Source: an uncultured Lachnospiraceae bacterium (GTDB lineage: Bacteria > Bacillota > Clostridia > Lachnospirales > Lachnospiraceae). From it: DNA of 64,000 bases. Under the pieces are notes generated by a model. It did not search any database. It saw only the letters and a program-made list of their open reading frames with translations, and was not told the DNA's origin. The stretch covers positions 1 to 64,000 of the forward strand of contig CANQUA010000005.1 of assembly GCA_947626915.1 (NCBI GenBank). Reading direction: 5' to 3'. Shown in pieces: positions 46,104 to 56,816 of this stretch (positions within the stretch are counted from its first letter, which is position 1; every line of letters starts with the position of its first letter). A program made the translations under genes and the position numbers.

Positions 46104-46204
46104 GCCAAAGAAATGCCGCGCCGCATAGGTTTCGCCGCCCGTTCATAATAACGGCCAGAGAAATGCCGCGCCGTCGCATAGTTTTCGCCGCCGGTTCATA
46201 ATAG
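46104..46204 (+). repeat. About 50-bp direct repeat, 2 units, intergenic
   Basis: GCCA(A/G)AGAAATGCCGCGCCG...GCATAG(G)TTTTCGCCGCC(C/G)GTTCATAATA at 46104 and 46154. Confidence 0.88.
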
Positions 46205-46233
46205 ATAAGGAAGCGACATTCTGTGAGGGCGCC

Positions 46234-47940
46234 ATGCAGGACCAGAAACTGGAGAATCTGCTGAATCTGGCCTTGGAGGCCAACCGTGAAGAGCTGGCCC
46301 GGTCGGAGGAGCTGTCGGCGGGATACGATGCGGGGGACGGGACGTGGGAACTGATCGTAAAACACAGCGGGCCGCTGCCGGAGGCGTATCAGGGCGAACG
46401 GCTTCTGAACAATTATTCCATACTGCGGGTGAAAGAAGCGGAGGTCGGTGCAGTGGCCGCCCTGCCCCAGGTTGAATATGTGGAAAAGCCCAAGAGACTG
46501 TACTTTGCCGTGGATCAGGCCAGGTCGGTCTCTTGTATTTCGTCCGTGCAGGCGGCGGGCAGCTCCTATGCGCCGGACCTGACGGGAAAAGGCGTGCTGG
46601 TCGCGGTGCTGGATTCGGGAATCGATTATTTCCACGAGGATTTCCGCCATGCAGACGGAACCACGCGGATCGCGCTTTTGTGGGACCAGGTCCTGGGAAA
46701 GGCGTTTACCAGGGAAGAGATCAATGAAGCGCTGGCCGCGGGAAGCCGGACGGAGGCCGGGGCGCTGGCGGGGGCTTTTGACGGCAGCGGCCACGGGACG
46801 GCGGTGGCCGGGATCGTCGCGGGAAACGGCCGGGCGAGCGGCGGCCGGTACCGGGGCGTGGCCTATGAGAGCGAGCTTCTGGTGGTCCGGCTGGGAACGG
46901 CGGACCCGCAGGGTTTCCCCAGGACCACGGAGCTGATGCGGGGGCTGGATCAGGCGGTCCGCTACGCGGCGGCCGCGGGAAAGCCCCTGGCGGTCAATCT
47001 CAGCTTCGGCAATACCTACGGTTCCCACGACGGGACCAGCCTGCTGGAGACGTATATCGACGGGGCCGCCGGTTACGGCCGCACCTCCGTCGTGATCGGG
47101 ACGGGGAATGAGGGCGGCGCGGGCGGGCATATCTCCGGGATCCTGACGGAACGGAACCCGGTGGAGGTCGAGCTGTCGGTTTCCGCCTATGAGACGGGGC
47201 TCAGCGTGCAGTTATGGAAAGAATATGCGGATGATTTCCGCGTTGCGCTGATCGCGCCGGACGGCCGGGAACTGGGGCCGCTGCCGCCGGTGATCGGGCC
47301 GCAGACGTTCGATTACGGGGGGACGAGGATCCTTTTGTATTACGGGGAACCCAGCCCGTACAGCACGGCCCAGGAAATTTACTTTGATTTTTTGCCGCTG
47401 CGGGGGGATTATCTGACAAGCGGGATCTGGAAATTCCGCCTGACGCCGGAAAGGATCATCCGGGGCGGGTATGATTTCTGGCTGCCGTCGTCTTCCGCTC
47501 TGAACCGGGCGACCTATTTTCTGGGCTCCACGCCGGATACCACGCTTACGATCCCGTCGACGGCCCGGGCGGCGGTTTCCGTGGGCGCTTATAACAGTTT
47601 TTACCGCACGTATGCGGATTTTTCCGGCAGGGGATTTACCAGGGTGACGAAGCAGGTAAAGCCGGAGCTGGCCGCGCCGGGCGTGAACCTGATGGCCCCG
47701 AAAAGGGGCGGAGGCTATGAGGCGGTGACGGGGACCTCGTTCGCCGCTCCCATGGTGTCCGGCAGCGCGGCGCTGATGATGCAGTGGGGGATCGTGGACG
47801 GCAACGATCCGTTCCTGTACGGGGAGAAGCTGAAAGCGTACCTGATCCGCGGAGCCAGGCAGCTGCCGGGCTATGACGCGTGGCCCAATCCGCAGCTGGG
47901 CTGGGGGGTTTTGTGCGTGAGGGACAGTCTGCCGGTGTGA
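46234..47940 (+). CDS. S8 (subtilisin-like) peptidase, Csp-type
   Basis: Triad motifs VLDSGIDYFHEDF, GSGHGTAVAGIVAG and VTGTSFAAPMVSGSAAL; no obvious signal peptide. Confidence 0.9.
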   Translation: MQDQKLENLLNLALEANREELARSEELSAGYDAGDGTWELIVKHSGPLPEAYQGERLLNNYSILRVKEAEVGAVAALPQVEYVEKPKRLYFAVDQARSVSCISSVQAAGSSYAPDLTGKGVLVAVLDSGIDYFHEDFRHADGTTRIALLWDQVLGKAFTREEINEALAAGSRTEAGALAGAFDGSGHGTAVAGIVAGNGRASGGRYRGVAYESELLVVRLGTADPQGFPRTTELMRGLDQAVRYAAAAGKPLAVNLSFGNTYGSHDGTSLLETYIDGAAGYGRTSVVIGTGNEGGAGGHISGILTERNPVEVELSVSAYETGLSVQLWKEYADDFRVALIAPDGRELGPLPPVIGPQTFDYGGTRILLYYGEPSPYSTAQEIYFDFLPLRGDYLTSGIWKFRLTPERIIRGGYDFWLPSSSALNRATYFLGSTPDTTLTIPSTARAAVSVGAYNSFYRTYADFSGRGFTRVTKQVKPELAAPGVNLMAPKRGGGYEAVTGTSFAAPMVSGSAALMMQWGIVDGNDPFLYGEKLKAYLIRGARQLPGYDAWPNPQLGWGVLCVRDSLPV

Positions 47941-48314
47941 GGTGGGCGGAAGAACAGTATGGGAATGTCCGCGCCGGGACTTCATTCAAAGCGGCATAAT
48001 GACGGACACAGCGATCCGGAGATATTTTGCGGTTATACATTGGCAGTTAACATATTTAATGCGGCCGCGGCACCGCTGATGGTTCAGCGCTTAAACGTAA
48101 ACTGAAATTAAGAATAAAGTGTTCATTTCTTTCAAAATAAAATCGAACACACGTTCTATCCTGCTTGCATCTTCGGTCGTTTTGTGGTAGAATAGGGGTA
48201 GTCAGCGAAGGGCGGCAGACCCGGCGCCATTTCGGTTCCGGCGGGCTGGGACGGCCGGCGCTTTTGGATAAAATTGCTTCGTGAATACGGAGAGAATGTG
48301 CGGGGAGGACGATT

Positions 48315-48818
48315 ATGCAGGAGCGGGCGCGTCAGATTCACCCTTATCCCCCGGTCTGCGATGAGCGCAGCGAGATATTGATCCTGGGCAGCTTTCCCTC
48401 GGTGAAGTCCAGGGAGAACGGCTTTTTCTACGGCCATCCCCAGAACCGTTTCTGGAAGGTGCTGGCGGCGGTTTGCGGGGAGCCGGTGCCTGCGACGGTG
48501 GAGGAGAAGAAAACCATGCTTTTGAAACATCATATCGCCATCTGGGACGTGGCCGCCAGCTGCGAGATCGCGGGTTCCAGCGATTCCAGCATCTCACAGG
48601 TGGTTCCGACGGACATCCGGGGGCTTTTGGAAGCCTGTCCGATCCGGCGCATTTATACCAACGGCGCGACGGCGCGGAAGCTTTATGACCGTTATCAGAA
48701 AAAGCAGTGCGGGCGCGAGTGCATCCTTCTGCCGTCCACCAGCCCCGCCAACGCCGCCTGGTCCCTGGAGAGATTGACGGACAGATGGAAAGAATTGCTG
48801 GAGATTTCGCGGAAATAG
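48315..48818 (+). CDS. DNA-deoxyinosine glycosylase (UDG superfamily)
   Basis: ILILGSFPSVKSRENGFFYGHPQNRFWKVL; IAIWDVAASCEIAGSSDSSI; LLPSTSPANAAWSLERL. Confidence 0.92.
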   Translation: MQERARQIHPYPPVCDERSEILILGSFPSVKSRENGFFYGHPQNRFWKVLAAVCGEPVPATVEEKKTMLLKHHIAIWDVAASCEIAGSSDSSISQVVPTDIRGLLEACPIRRIYTNGATARKLYDRYQKKQCGRECILLPSTSPANAAWSLERLTDRWKELLEISRK

Positions 48819-48982
48819 GTGCGGAGCAGACAAAAGTGTGGTATAATGATATATTATATTTTTGCCGGCCGGGGTTTCGCTTGGGGGCGGGCCGGCATGG
48901 GAGCAGTCGGAGTACATAAATTGGTGAAAAAGTGGTAAAATCATGGGACCGCAAATATAATAGAGTAGAGGAGTGATGCCCG

Positions 48983-49990
48983 TTGCTGATCAGAGAAATG
49001 TTGGAGCAGACAGAGGTTGAGACCCTGAGTCCCTATGCGTCCTTAAGCCAGAATACCAGAGGGCGGGACCGGCCGGAGCCGCTGTGCGACATGCGGCCGG
49101 AGTACCAGCGGGACCGGGACCGGATCATCCATTGCAAATCCTTCCGCCGTCTGAAGCACAAGACCCAGGTCTTTCTGGCTCCGGAGGGGGACCACTACCG
49201 GACGCGGCTGACCCATACCCTGGAGGTGGCCCAGATTGCCCGGTCCATTGCCAAGGCGCTGCGGATGAATGAAAGCCTGACGGAGGCGATTGCCCTGGGA
49301 CACGATCTGGGGCATACTCCCTTCGGGCATTCCGGCGAATTTATCCTGAACCAGATCTGTGAGGACGGGTTTGCCCATTATAAGCAGAGCGTGCGGGTGG
49401 TGGAGGTGCTGGAGAAAGAAGGACAGGGGCTGAATCTGACCTGGGAGGTGCGGGACGGCATCCTGAACCACCGGACTTCCGGCCATCCGTCTACCTTGGA
49501 GGGATGTATCGTGCGTTTGTCGGACAAGATTGCCTACATCAATCATGACATCGACGACGCGATCCGCGGGAAGCTGTTCGTAGAGTCGGATCTGCCGTCC
49601 GAGTATACGGATGTTTTGGGGAACTGCGTGCGGGACCGCCTGAACAATATGATCCACGATATCATTGTCCAGAGTCTGGACCAGCCCTGCATTATCATGT
49701 CGCCGGGGATGGAAACGGCCATGCAGGGGCTGAGAAGCTGGATGTTTGAGAATGTATACAGCGGCAGCGCGGCCAAGACGGAGGAGAAGAAAGCCCAGCA
49801 GCTGATCGAGGCTTTGTATAAATATTATCTGAACCATACGGACCAGCTTCCGGACGAGTACCAGAGAATGATCGCCGAGCGGGGGGAGAAGAAGACGCGT
49901 GTGGTCTGCGATTACATTGCCGGGATGAGCGACAGCTACGCCATCGACCGGTTCGAGGAATTGTTTGTGCCGAAAGCCTGGAAGGGCTGA
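48983..49990 (+). CDS. dgt: Deoxyguanosinetriphosphate triphosphohydrolase-like protein
   Basis: DRDRIIHCKSFRRLKHKTQVFLAPEGDHYRTRLTHTLEVAQIARSIAKAL; ALGHDLGHTPFGHSGE. Confidence 0.94.
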   Translation: MLIREMLEQTEVETLSPYASLSQNTRGRDRPEPLCDMRPEYQRDRDRIIHCKSFRRLKHKTQVFLAPEGDHYRTRLTHTLEVAQIARSIAKALRMNESLTEAIALGHDLGHTPFGHSGEFILNQICEDGFAHYKQSVRVVEVLEKEGQGLNLTWEVRDGILNHRTSGHPSTLEGCIVRLSDKIAYINHDIDDAIRGKLFVESDLPSEYTDVLGNCVRDRLNNMIHDIIVQSLDQPCIIMSPGMETAMQGLRSWMFENVYSGSAAKTEEKKAQQLIEALYKYYLNHTDQLPDEYQRMIAERGEKKTRVVCDYIAGMSDSYAIDRFEELFVPKAWKG

Positions 49991-50080
49991 GACGGGCGGG
50001 GAGGGCCGGTCCGGGCACCAGGCGTAAGGGAAGACGCGCAGCACGGCGGAGATACATTCAGACAGAGGGGAGGCGGTTTT

Positions 50081-51868
50081 ATGTACTATCCGGATGATAT
50101 TGTGGAGGAGGTCAGGTCGAGAAACGATATCGTGGATATCATTTCCGGCTATGTGAAGCTGCAGAAAAAAGGCAGCAGCTATTTCGGCCTCTGCCCGTTC
50201 CATCACGAGAAATCGCCGTCCTTTTCCGTTTCTCCCGGCAAGCAGATGTACTATTGCTTCGGATGCGGGGCCGGGGGCAATGTGATCACGTTCCTGATGG
50301 AATATGAAAACTATACGTTCCAGGAGGCTTTGCAGGTGCTGGCGGAGCGGGCCGGCGTGGAGCTGCCGAAACAGGAATATTCCAGGGAAGCCAGGCAGCA
50401 GGCAGATCTGAAGGCTACGCTTTTAGAGATCCATAAGCTGGCCGCCAATTATTATTATTATCAGCTGAAGCAGCCCCAGGGGCGGGCCGGTTACGAGTAT
50501 CTGACGGGCCGCGGACTGACCGACGATACCATACGCCGCTTCGGGCTGGGATATTCCAACAAAACCTCCGACGACCTGTACCGGTATCTCCGGAGCAAAG
50601 GCTACGGGGCCTCCGTTCTGAAGGAAAGCGGCCTGGTCACCATCGAGGAGAGAGGAACCTGGGACAAGTTCTGGAACCGGGTCATGTTCCCGATCATGGA
50701 CATCCACAACCGGGTCGTGGGATTCGGCGGGCGCGTCATGGGGCAGGGGGAGCCCAAGTATCTGAATTCGCCGGAGACGAAGCTGTTCGATAAGAGCCGC
50801 AATCTGTACGGGCTGAATTATGCCAGATCCACCAGGGAGAAGTATTTTCTGATCTGCGAGGGATATATGGATGTGATCGCCATGCACCAGGCGGGCTTTA
50901 CCAATGCGGTGGCCTCCCTCGGGACGGCGTTTACCACCCAGCACGCCGCGATCATCAAGCGGTATACCAGCCAGGTGATCCTGACCTATGACAGCGATGA
51001 CGCCGGTGTGCGTGCGGCGCTGCGGGCGATCCCGATCCTGAAAGAGGCGGGGATTTCCTGCAAAGTGCTGAATATGCAGCCCTATAAGGACCCGGACGAG
51101 TTTATTAAAAATCTGGGCACGGAGGCGTTCCGGGAGCGGATCGGAGCGGCGAAGAACAGCTTTCTCTTTGAGATCGATATGCTGAAGCGCAGCTATGATC
51201 TGGAGGATCCGGAGCAGAAGACCGGTTTTTACAACGCCGTGGCCAGGAAGCTTCTGGAGTTTCCGGAGGCGCTGGAGCGGGACAACTATATCCAGGCTGT
51301 CTCGCAGGAACATTTTATCAATTATCAGGATTTGAAGCAGCTTGTGAACCACACTGCGGGGAGGATGAGCGTTCCGGCAGAGGGACAGGGACAGTTCCCG
51401 CCCGGGATCATGCGCCGGGAAAACAGAGAGAGGGAGAAGAAAAAAGACCGGGAGGACGGCGTCAGACAGTCCCAGAGACTTTTGCTTACATGGCTGATCG
51501 AAAATCCGGGACTGTTTGACAAGATCGAGGGGATCATTACGCCGGAGGATTTTCGGGAGGATTTGTACCATCAGGTAGCGGAGATGGTTTTTGAGGGACA
51601 TGCGTCGGGAAATCTGTCCCCGGCGCGGATCCTGAATCATTTTATCAACGATGAAGAACAGTATAAGGAGGCAGCGGCGCTTTTCAATGCCAGTCTGGAC
51701 GAATCTTTGAGCAACGAGGAGCAGAAAAAGGCGTTTTCAGCGACGGTGATAAAGGTGCGCAGGAACAGCCTGGAGGAGGCCGGCAGAAAGGCGGCGGATA
51801 TCGCCCAGCTGCAGGAGATCATCAAGGCTCAGCGCGCGCTCAGGACACTGCATATTTCCCTTGATTAG
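50081..51868 (+). CDS. dnaG: DNA primase
   Basis: Zinc-binding [34 protein letters not shown]; Toprim [16 protein letters not shown]. Confidence 0.97.
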   Translation: MYYPDDIVEEVRSRNDIVDIISGYVKLQKKGSSYFGLCPFHHEKSPSFSVSPGKQMYYCFGCGAGGNVITFLMEYENYTFQEALQVLAERAGVELPKQEYSREARQQADLKATLLEIHKLAANYYYYQLKQPQGRAGYEYLTGRGLTDDTIRRFGLGYSNKTSDDLYRYLRSKGYGASVLKESGLVTIEERGTWDKFWNRVMFPIMDIHNRVVGFGGRVMGQGEPKYLNSPETKLFDKSRNLYGLNYARSTREKYFLICEGYMDVIAMHQAGFTNAVASLGTAFTTQHAAIIKRYTSQVILTYDSDDAGVRAALRAIPILKEAGISCKVLNMQPYKDPDEFIKNLGTEAFRERIGAAKNSFLFEIDMLKRSYDLEDPEQKTGFYNAVARKLLEFPEALERDNYIQAVSQEHFINYQDLKQLVNHTAGRMSVPAEGQGQFPPGIMRRENREREKKKDREDGVRQSQRLLLTWLIENPGLFDKIEGIITPEDFREDLYHQVAEMVFEGHASGNLSPARILNHFINDEEQYKEAAALFNASLDESLSNEEQKKAFSATVIKVRRNSLEEAGRKAADIAQLQEIIKAQRALRTLHISLD

Positions 51869-51879
51869 GGCAAAACTAT

Positions 51880-53034
51880 ATGCAGATTATGGAAAGGCAG
51901 GACCATATGGACGAAAAAGTAGCAGGGTTTGAAGAAAAACTGCAGCAGCTTCTGACAGAGGCCAGAAAAAAGAAAAATACGCTGGAGACAGAGGAGATCC
52001 AGAGTTTTTTCGGGGGGGAGGATCTGGATTCGGACAAATGGGATCAGGTCTATGATTTTCTGGATAATAATAAAGTAGACGTTATTACGATGAACACAGC
52101 CGACGATCTGGAAGAGGACATGTTTCTGGACGATGAGATGGATCTGGACGACGAGGAAGAGATCGATCTGGAATCCATCGATCTGTCGGTGCCGGAAGGC
52201 GTGGGAACCGAGGATCCCGTCCGTATGTACTTAAAAGAGATCGGCAAGATTCCGCTTCTGTCATCGGAAGAGGAGATCGAGGTGGCCAGGCGCATCGAGC
52301 AGGGGGACGAGGATGCGAAGAAACGTCTGGCGGAGGCCAATCTGCGGCTGGTGGTCAGTATTGCCAAGCGGTATGTGGGACGCGGGATGCAGTTTCTGGA
52401 TCTGATCCAGGAGGGCAACCTGGGTCTGATCAAGGCTGTGGAAAAGTTCGATTATTCCAAAGGTTATAAATTCAGCACCTATGCGACCTGGTGGATCCGC
52501 CAGGCGATTACCCGCGCCATCGCGGACCAGGCCAGGACCATCCGGATCCCGGTACACATGGTGGAGACGATCAACCGGCTGATCCGCACCTCCAGGCAGC
52601 TCTTGCAGGAGCTGGGGCGGGAGCCGCAGCCGGAAGAGATTGCGGAGCGGATGGAGATGCCGGTGGAACGGGTGCGGGAGGTCATGAAGATCTCGCAGGA
52701 GCCGGTGTCCCTGGAGACGCCCATCGGCGAGGAGGAGGACAGCCATCTGGGGGATTTCCTGCCGGATGACCATGTGGCGGTGCCTGTGGACGCGGCCACC
52801 TATACGCTTCTCCATGAGCAGCTGCTGGAAGTGCTGGATACCCTGACGGAGCGGGAGCGGAAGGTGCTGAAGCTCCGGTTCGGTCTGGAGGACGGACGGC
52901 CCCGGACGCTGGAGGAAGTGGGGAAGGAGTTTAATGTGACGCGGGAGCGGATCCGCCAGATCGAGGCGAAAGCCCTGCGGAAGCTGCGCCATCCCAGCCG
53001 GAGCAAGAAGCTGAAGGATTATCTGGACGAATAG
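51880..53034 (+). CDS. rpoD: RNA polymerase primary sigma factor
   Basis: [78 protein letters not shown]. Confidence 0.97.
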   Translation: MQIMERQDHMDEKVAGFEEKLQQLLTEARKKKNTLETEEIQSFFGGEDLDSDKWDQVYDFLDNNKVDVITMNTADDLEEDMFLDDEMDLDDEEEIDLESIDLSVPEGVGTEDPVRMYLKEIGKIPLLSSEEEIEVARRIEQGDEDAKKRLAEANLRLVVSIAKRYVGRGMQFLDLIQEGNLGLIKAVEKFDYSKGYKFSTYATWWIRQAITRAIADQARTIRIPVHMVETINRLIRTSRQLLQELGREPQPEEIAERMEMPVERVREVMKISQEPVSLETPIGEEEDSHLGDFLPDDHVAVPVDAATYTLLHEQLLEVLDTLTERERKVLKLRFGLEDGRPRTLEEVGKEFNVTRERIRQIEAKALRKLRHPSRSKKLKDYLDE

Positions 53035-53095
53035 CTGCCGGTAAGGGCGGAAAAGCGCAGACCTGCGGACGCGGGCGGAACAGACAGGAGGGAGC

Positions 53096-53794
53096 ATGAG
53101 GCTGTCGGACAGGCTGGAGCTGGTGATTTCCTTTGTGGAGCCGGGAAGTACGGCGGCGGATGTGGGAACGGACCATGGATATGTGCCCATCGAGCTGGCG
53201 GCGCGGGGGATCGTTCCGTATGCGGTCGCGATGGATGTGAGAGAGGGCCCTTTGAGCCGGGCCAGGGAGCATATCCGCGGACGCGGTTTATCGGAGCGCG
53301 TGGAGACGCGTCTGAGCGACGGCGTGGCGGCTCTGCGGGAAGGGGAAGCGGACACGGTGATCGCCGCGGGTATGGGCGGCGAACTGATCATACATATTTT
53401 AAACGAAGGGCGGCGGCTGTGGGAGAGCGTGAAGCACTGGATCCTGTCGCCTCAGTCGGAGCAGGCGCGGGTCCGGGAGTGGCTCCGGGAGAACGGATTC
53501 CGGATCCGGAGAGAAGGAATGGTCTGCGAGGACGGCAAATACTATGTAGTGATGGATGCGGTGCGGGGCGCGATGGAGAGCCTGACCGATGCGGAGGCGG
53601 AATACGGGCCCTGTCTGATCCGGGACAGGGATCCGGTGCTGGCCGCCTGGCTCGGGAGGGAAGAACAGGTGCTGGACCGGATCCTGGCAGGTCTGGAAGC
53701 GCAGTCCGGAAGCGGAGCGGCGGCCCGGCGGCAGGAACTGGAAAAAAGGCGGGCGATGGTGCGGCGGCTGCTTGCGGGCTGGCGGGAGGCCTGA
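53096..53794 (+). CDS. trmK: tRNA (adenine(22)-N(1))-methyltransferase
   Basis: MRLSDRLELVISFVEPGSTAADVGTDHGYVPIELAARG; VIAAGMGGELIIHIL. Confidence 0.93.
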   Translation: MRLSDRLELVISFVEPGSTAADVGTDHGYVPIELAARGIVPYAVAMDVREGPLSRAREHIRGRGLSERVETRLSDGVAALREGEADTVIAAGMGGELIIHILNEGRRLWESVKHWILSPQSEQARVREWLRENGFRIRREGMVCEDGKYYVVMDAVRGAMESLTDAEAEYGPCLIRDRDPVLAAWLGREEQVLDRILAGLEAQSGSGAAARRQELEKRRAMVRRLLAGWREA

Positions 53795-53834
53795 GACAGG
53801 CTTTTATGCGAAAGAAAAAGAAGGAGGGATTCCT

Positions 53835-54632
53835 GTGAAGTGCGGAGAATGGATCAGTCGGTTAAATGAACTGGCGCCGGAGTCCTATGCCTGCGACTGG
53901 GATAATCCGGGGCTTCTGGCCGGGCGGACAGACAAGGAGATCCGGAAGGTTCTGATCGCGCTGGACGCGGATGACGGGATCGTAGATCTGGCGGTCAGGG
54001 AAAAAGCGGATCTTTTGCTGACCCACCATCCCCTGATCTTCAGACCGGTCAGGCGGATCAACGATCAGGATTTCATAGGCAGAAGGCTATTAAAGCTGAT
54101 CGGAAATGATATCTGTTATTATGCCATGCACACGAACTTTGATGCGGCTCCCGGATGTATGGCGGATCTGGCCGCCGGACGGATCCATTTGCTGGAGGGC
54201 CGGCCGTTGGAGATCCTGGGAGAGGCGGACGGAGCGGTTTACGGCATCGGAAAAGCGGGGATCCTTTTAAAAGCGGCAACCCTGCAGGAGCTGGCGGAGC
54301 AGGTGAAGCGGGAATTTCAGATCCCGTCCGTCACGGTATACGGGGCCGGCGTGATCAAAGGACTGATACGCAGGGCCGCCATTTGTCCCGGTTCCGGGAA
54401 AGGGATGACGGAGGCTGCGAAACAGGCGGGGGCGCAGGTGCTGATCACGGGGGATATCGGTCACCATGACGGGATCGACGCTGCGGCGGAGGGCGTGGCG
54501 GTGATCGACGCCGGACATTACGGCCTGGAGCACATTTTTATTGAATTTATGGCCTCCTATTGCGCAGGGAAGATCGATCCCCATGCGGAGATTCTGGAGG
54601 CGCCGCTTCGGTTTCCTGCCGAAGTATGGTAG
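53835..54632 (+). CDS. Nif3-like dinuclear metal center hexameric protein
   Basis: Likely GTG start after the GGAGG SD; WDNPGLLAGR...LLLTHHPLIFRPVRRI...GDIGHHDGIDAAAEGVAVIDAGHYGLEH. Confidence 0.93.
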   Translation: MKCGEWISRLNELAPESYACDWDNPGLLAGRTDKEIRKVLIALDADDGIVDLAVREKADLLLTHHPLIFRPVRRINDQDFIGRRLLKLIGNDICYYAMHTNFDAAPGCMADLAAGRIHLLEGRPLEILGEADGAVYGIGKAGILLKAATLQELAEQVKREFQIPSVTVYGAGVIKGLIRRAAICPGSGKGMTEAAKQAGAQVLITGDIGHHDGIDAAAEGVAVIDAGHYGLEHIFIEFMASYCAGKIDPHAEILEAPLRFPAEVW

Positions 54633-54644
54633 AGAGGAGTTTGA

Positions 54645-56303
54645 TTGACGGTGAAGGTTTTTATAGAGGGAGAAGAAAGAGACTATGAGGCCGGGACGCG
54701 GCTTTATGAAGTGGCGAAGGAATATCAGTCCCGTTATCCCCACGACATTATTCTGGCTTCCGTGAACGGGAAACTGGCGGAGCTGCACAAGAAATTAAAA
54801 AAAGACGGGCAGATCCGTTTTATTACCACGGCAGAGAAACCCGGTATGCAGACTTATCAGCGCAGCGCCACGCTGATTCTGCTGAGGGCCTTTTATGAGG
54901 TGGTTGGCGCGGAACGCATCGAGAAAGTATCGGTGGATTTTTCGGTGGGCAAGGGATTTTTCGTGGATGCACGGGGAGATTTTACGCTGAACCAGGAACT
55001 TCTGGACCGGGTGAAAGCGAAGATGCAGGAATACGTGCGGCAGGAAATGCCCATTATGAAACGGAGCGTGAATACTCAGGAGGCCGTGGAACTGTTCGCG
55101 AAACACGGGATGTATGACAAGGCCCGCTTGTTTTCCTACCGCCGGGTATCCCGGGTCAATATCTACAATCTGGACGGTTTTGAGGATTATTTTTACGGAT
55201 ATATGGCCCAGAACACCGGCCATATCCGGTATTTCGACCTGGTACTTTACGAATACGGCTTTGTACTCATGCTTCCGACCCTGGCGGAGCCGGAAAAGGT
55301 GCCGGAGTTTGTGCCCAGCCGAAAGCTGTTTGAGGTGCTGAAGGAATCTTCCCGGTGGGGAGAGAAGATGGAGATCGTCGATGTGGGGGCGCTGAACGAG
55401 CAGATCAGCAGGGGCCGCAGCGGGGATCTGATCCTGATCCAGGAAGCACTTCAGGAGAAGCGGATCGGCCAGATCGCGGAGATGATCGCGTCCCAGCCGG
55501 ATAAAAAGATCATCATGATCGCGGGCCCGTCTTCCTCCGGCAAGACGACCTTTTCCCACCGGCTGTCGATCCAGCTGCGGGCGCTGGGGCTGAAACCGCA
55601 CCCGATCGCGGTGGACGATTATTTTGTGAACCGGGTGGACACGCCCAAAGACGCGCAGGGCAATTATAATTTTGAGAGCCTGGAGAGCCTGGACGCAAAG
55701 CAGTTCAATGAGGATATGACGCGGCTTCTGGCCGGTGAGTCCGTGGAAATGCCCCGTTACAATTTTATCCTGGGGGAACGGGAGTACAAAGGCGATTTCA
55801 TGAAGCTGGGAAAGGAAGACATCCTGGTGATCGAGGGGATCCACTGCCTGAACGACCGGCTGTCCTATTCCCTGCCGAAGGAAAGCAAGTTTAAGATCTA
55901 TATCAGCGCTCTGACGCAGTTAAATATCGACGAGCACAACCGGATCCCGACCACGGACGGGCGTCTGATCCGCCGGATGGTGCGGGACGCCAGAACCAGG
56001 GGGATTTCGGCGCAGGAGACGATCCGCCGCTGGCCGTCGGTGCGCCGCGGCGAGGAGGAGAATATTTTCCCGTACCAGGAGGAAGCAGACGTGATGTTCA
56101 ATTCGGCGCTGGTTTACGAGCTGGCGGTGCTGAAGCAGTACGCCGAGCCGCTGCTGTTCCAGATCCCGCCGGACAGCGTGGAGTATACGGAGGCCAAGAG
56201 GCTTCTGAAATTCCTGGACTATTTTCTGGGCGTGGACAGCGAGAAGATCCCTTACAATTCCATCGCCCGTGAGTTCATAGGCGGGAGCTGCTTCCCGGTA
56301 TGA
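54645..56303 (+). CDS. Nucleoside (uridine-like) kinase with N-terminal TGS/ThrRS-like domain
   Basis: N-terminal TGS-like VKVFIEGEERDYEAGTRLYEVAKEY; kinase Walker A MIAGPSSSGKTTFSHRLSIQLRALGLKPHPIAVDDYFVNR. Confidence 0.9.
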   Translation: MTVKVFIEGEERDYEAGTRLYEVAKEYQSRYPHDIILASVNGKLAELHKKLKKDGQIRFITTAEKPGMQTYQRSATLILLRAFYEVVGAERIEKVSVDFSVGKGFFVDARGDFTLNQELLDRVKAKMQEYVRQEMPIMKRSVNTQEAVELFAKHGMYDKARLFSYRRVSRVNIYNLDGFEDYFYGYMAQNTGHIRYFDLVLYEYGFVLMLPTLAEPEKVPEFVPSRKLFEVLKESSRWGEKMEIVDVGALNEQISRGRSGDLILIQEALQEKRIGQIAEMIASQPDKKIIMIAGPSSSGKTTFSHRLSIQLRALGLKPHPIAVDDYFVNRVDTPKDAQGNYNFESLESLDAKQFNEDMTRLLAGESVEMPRYNFILGEREYKGDFMKLGKEDILVIEGIHCLNDRLSYSLPKESKFKIYISALTQLNIDEHNRIPTTDGRLIRRMVRDARTRGISAQETIRRWPSVRRGEEENIFPYQEEADVMFNSALVYELAVLKQYAEPLLFQIPPDSVEYTEAKRLLKFLDYFLGVDSEKIPYNSIAREFIGGSCFPV

Positions 56304-56406
56304 CGCGCGGGGCAATTCTTACAAAATTGTATGGAAACGCAAGGAAAACGCAAGAAAAAAGGAACAGGAACCTTAAAGATATTGTGCTAAGATTACAAAG
56401 TAAAAT

Positions 56407-56750
56407 ATGAGCAGGATAAGTGATCGCTGCCGCTGTTCCGAAAGGACGCGGGAGAGGAAAGTCCGGGCTTCACAGGGCAGGATACCAGATAACGTCTGGC
56501 GGAGGTGACTCCAGAGATAGTGCAACAGAAATATACCGCCGGAGATTCCGGTAAGGGTGGAAGGGCAGTGTAAGAGACTACCGCCTGGCTGGTAACAGGC
56601 AGGGCACATGTAAACCTTATCCGAAGCAAGACCGAACAGAAAGCATAAGGCGGCCCGTCTGCTTTCGGGTAGGTCGCTTGAGCCTGGCGGCGACGTCAGG
56701 ACTAGATAGATGATCACTCACGACATAACCCGGCTTATCGTCCTGCTCAT
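56407..56750 (+). ncRNA. rnpB: RNase P RNA
   Basis: Conserved GAGGAAAGTCCGGGCTTCACAGGGCAGGATACC, GGGTGGAAGGGCAGTGTAAGAGACTACCG and CATAACCCGGCTTAT; P1 formed by ATGAGCAGGA... / ...TCCTGCTCAT. Confidence 0.95.
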
Positions 56751-56816
56751 ATTGTTTGGGTCCGCGCCGTTTTGGCGGGCGGAGGAAAATCGAGGATTGT
56801 ATGAAGGAGGCACAAC

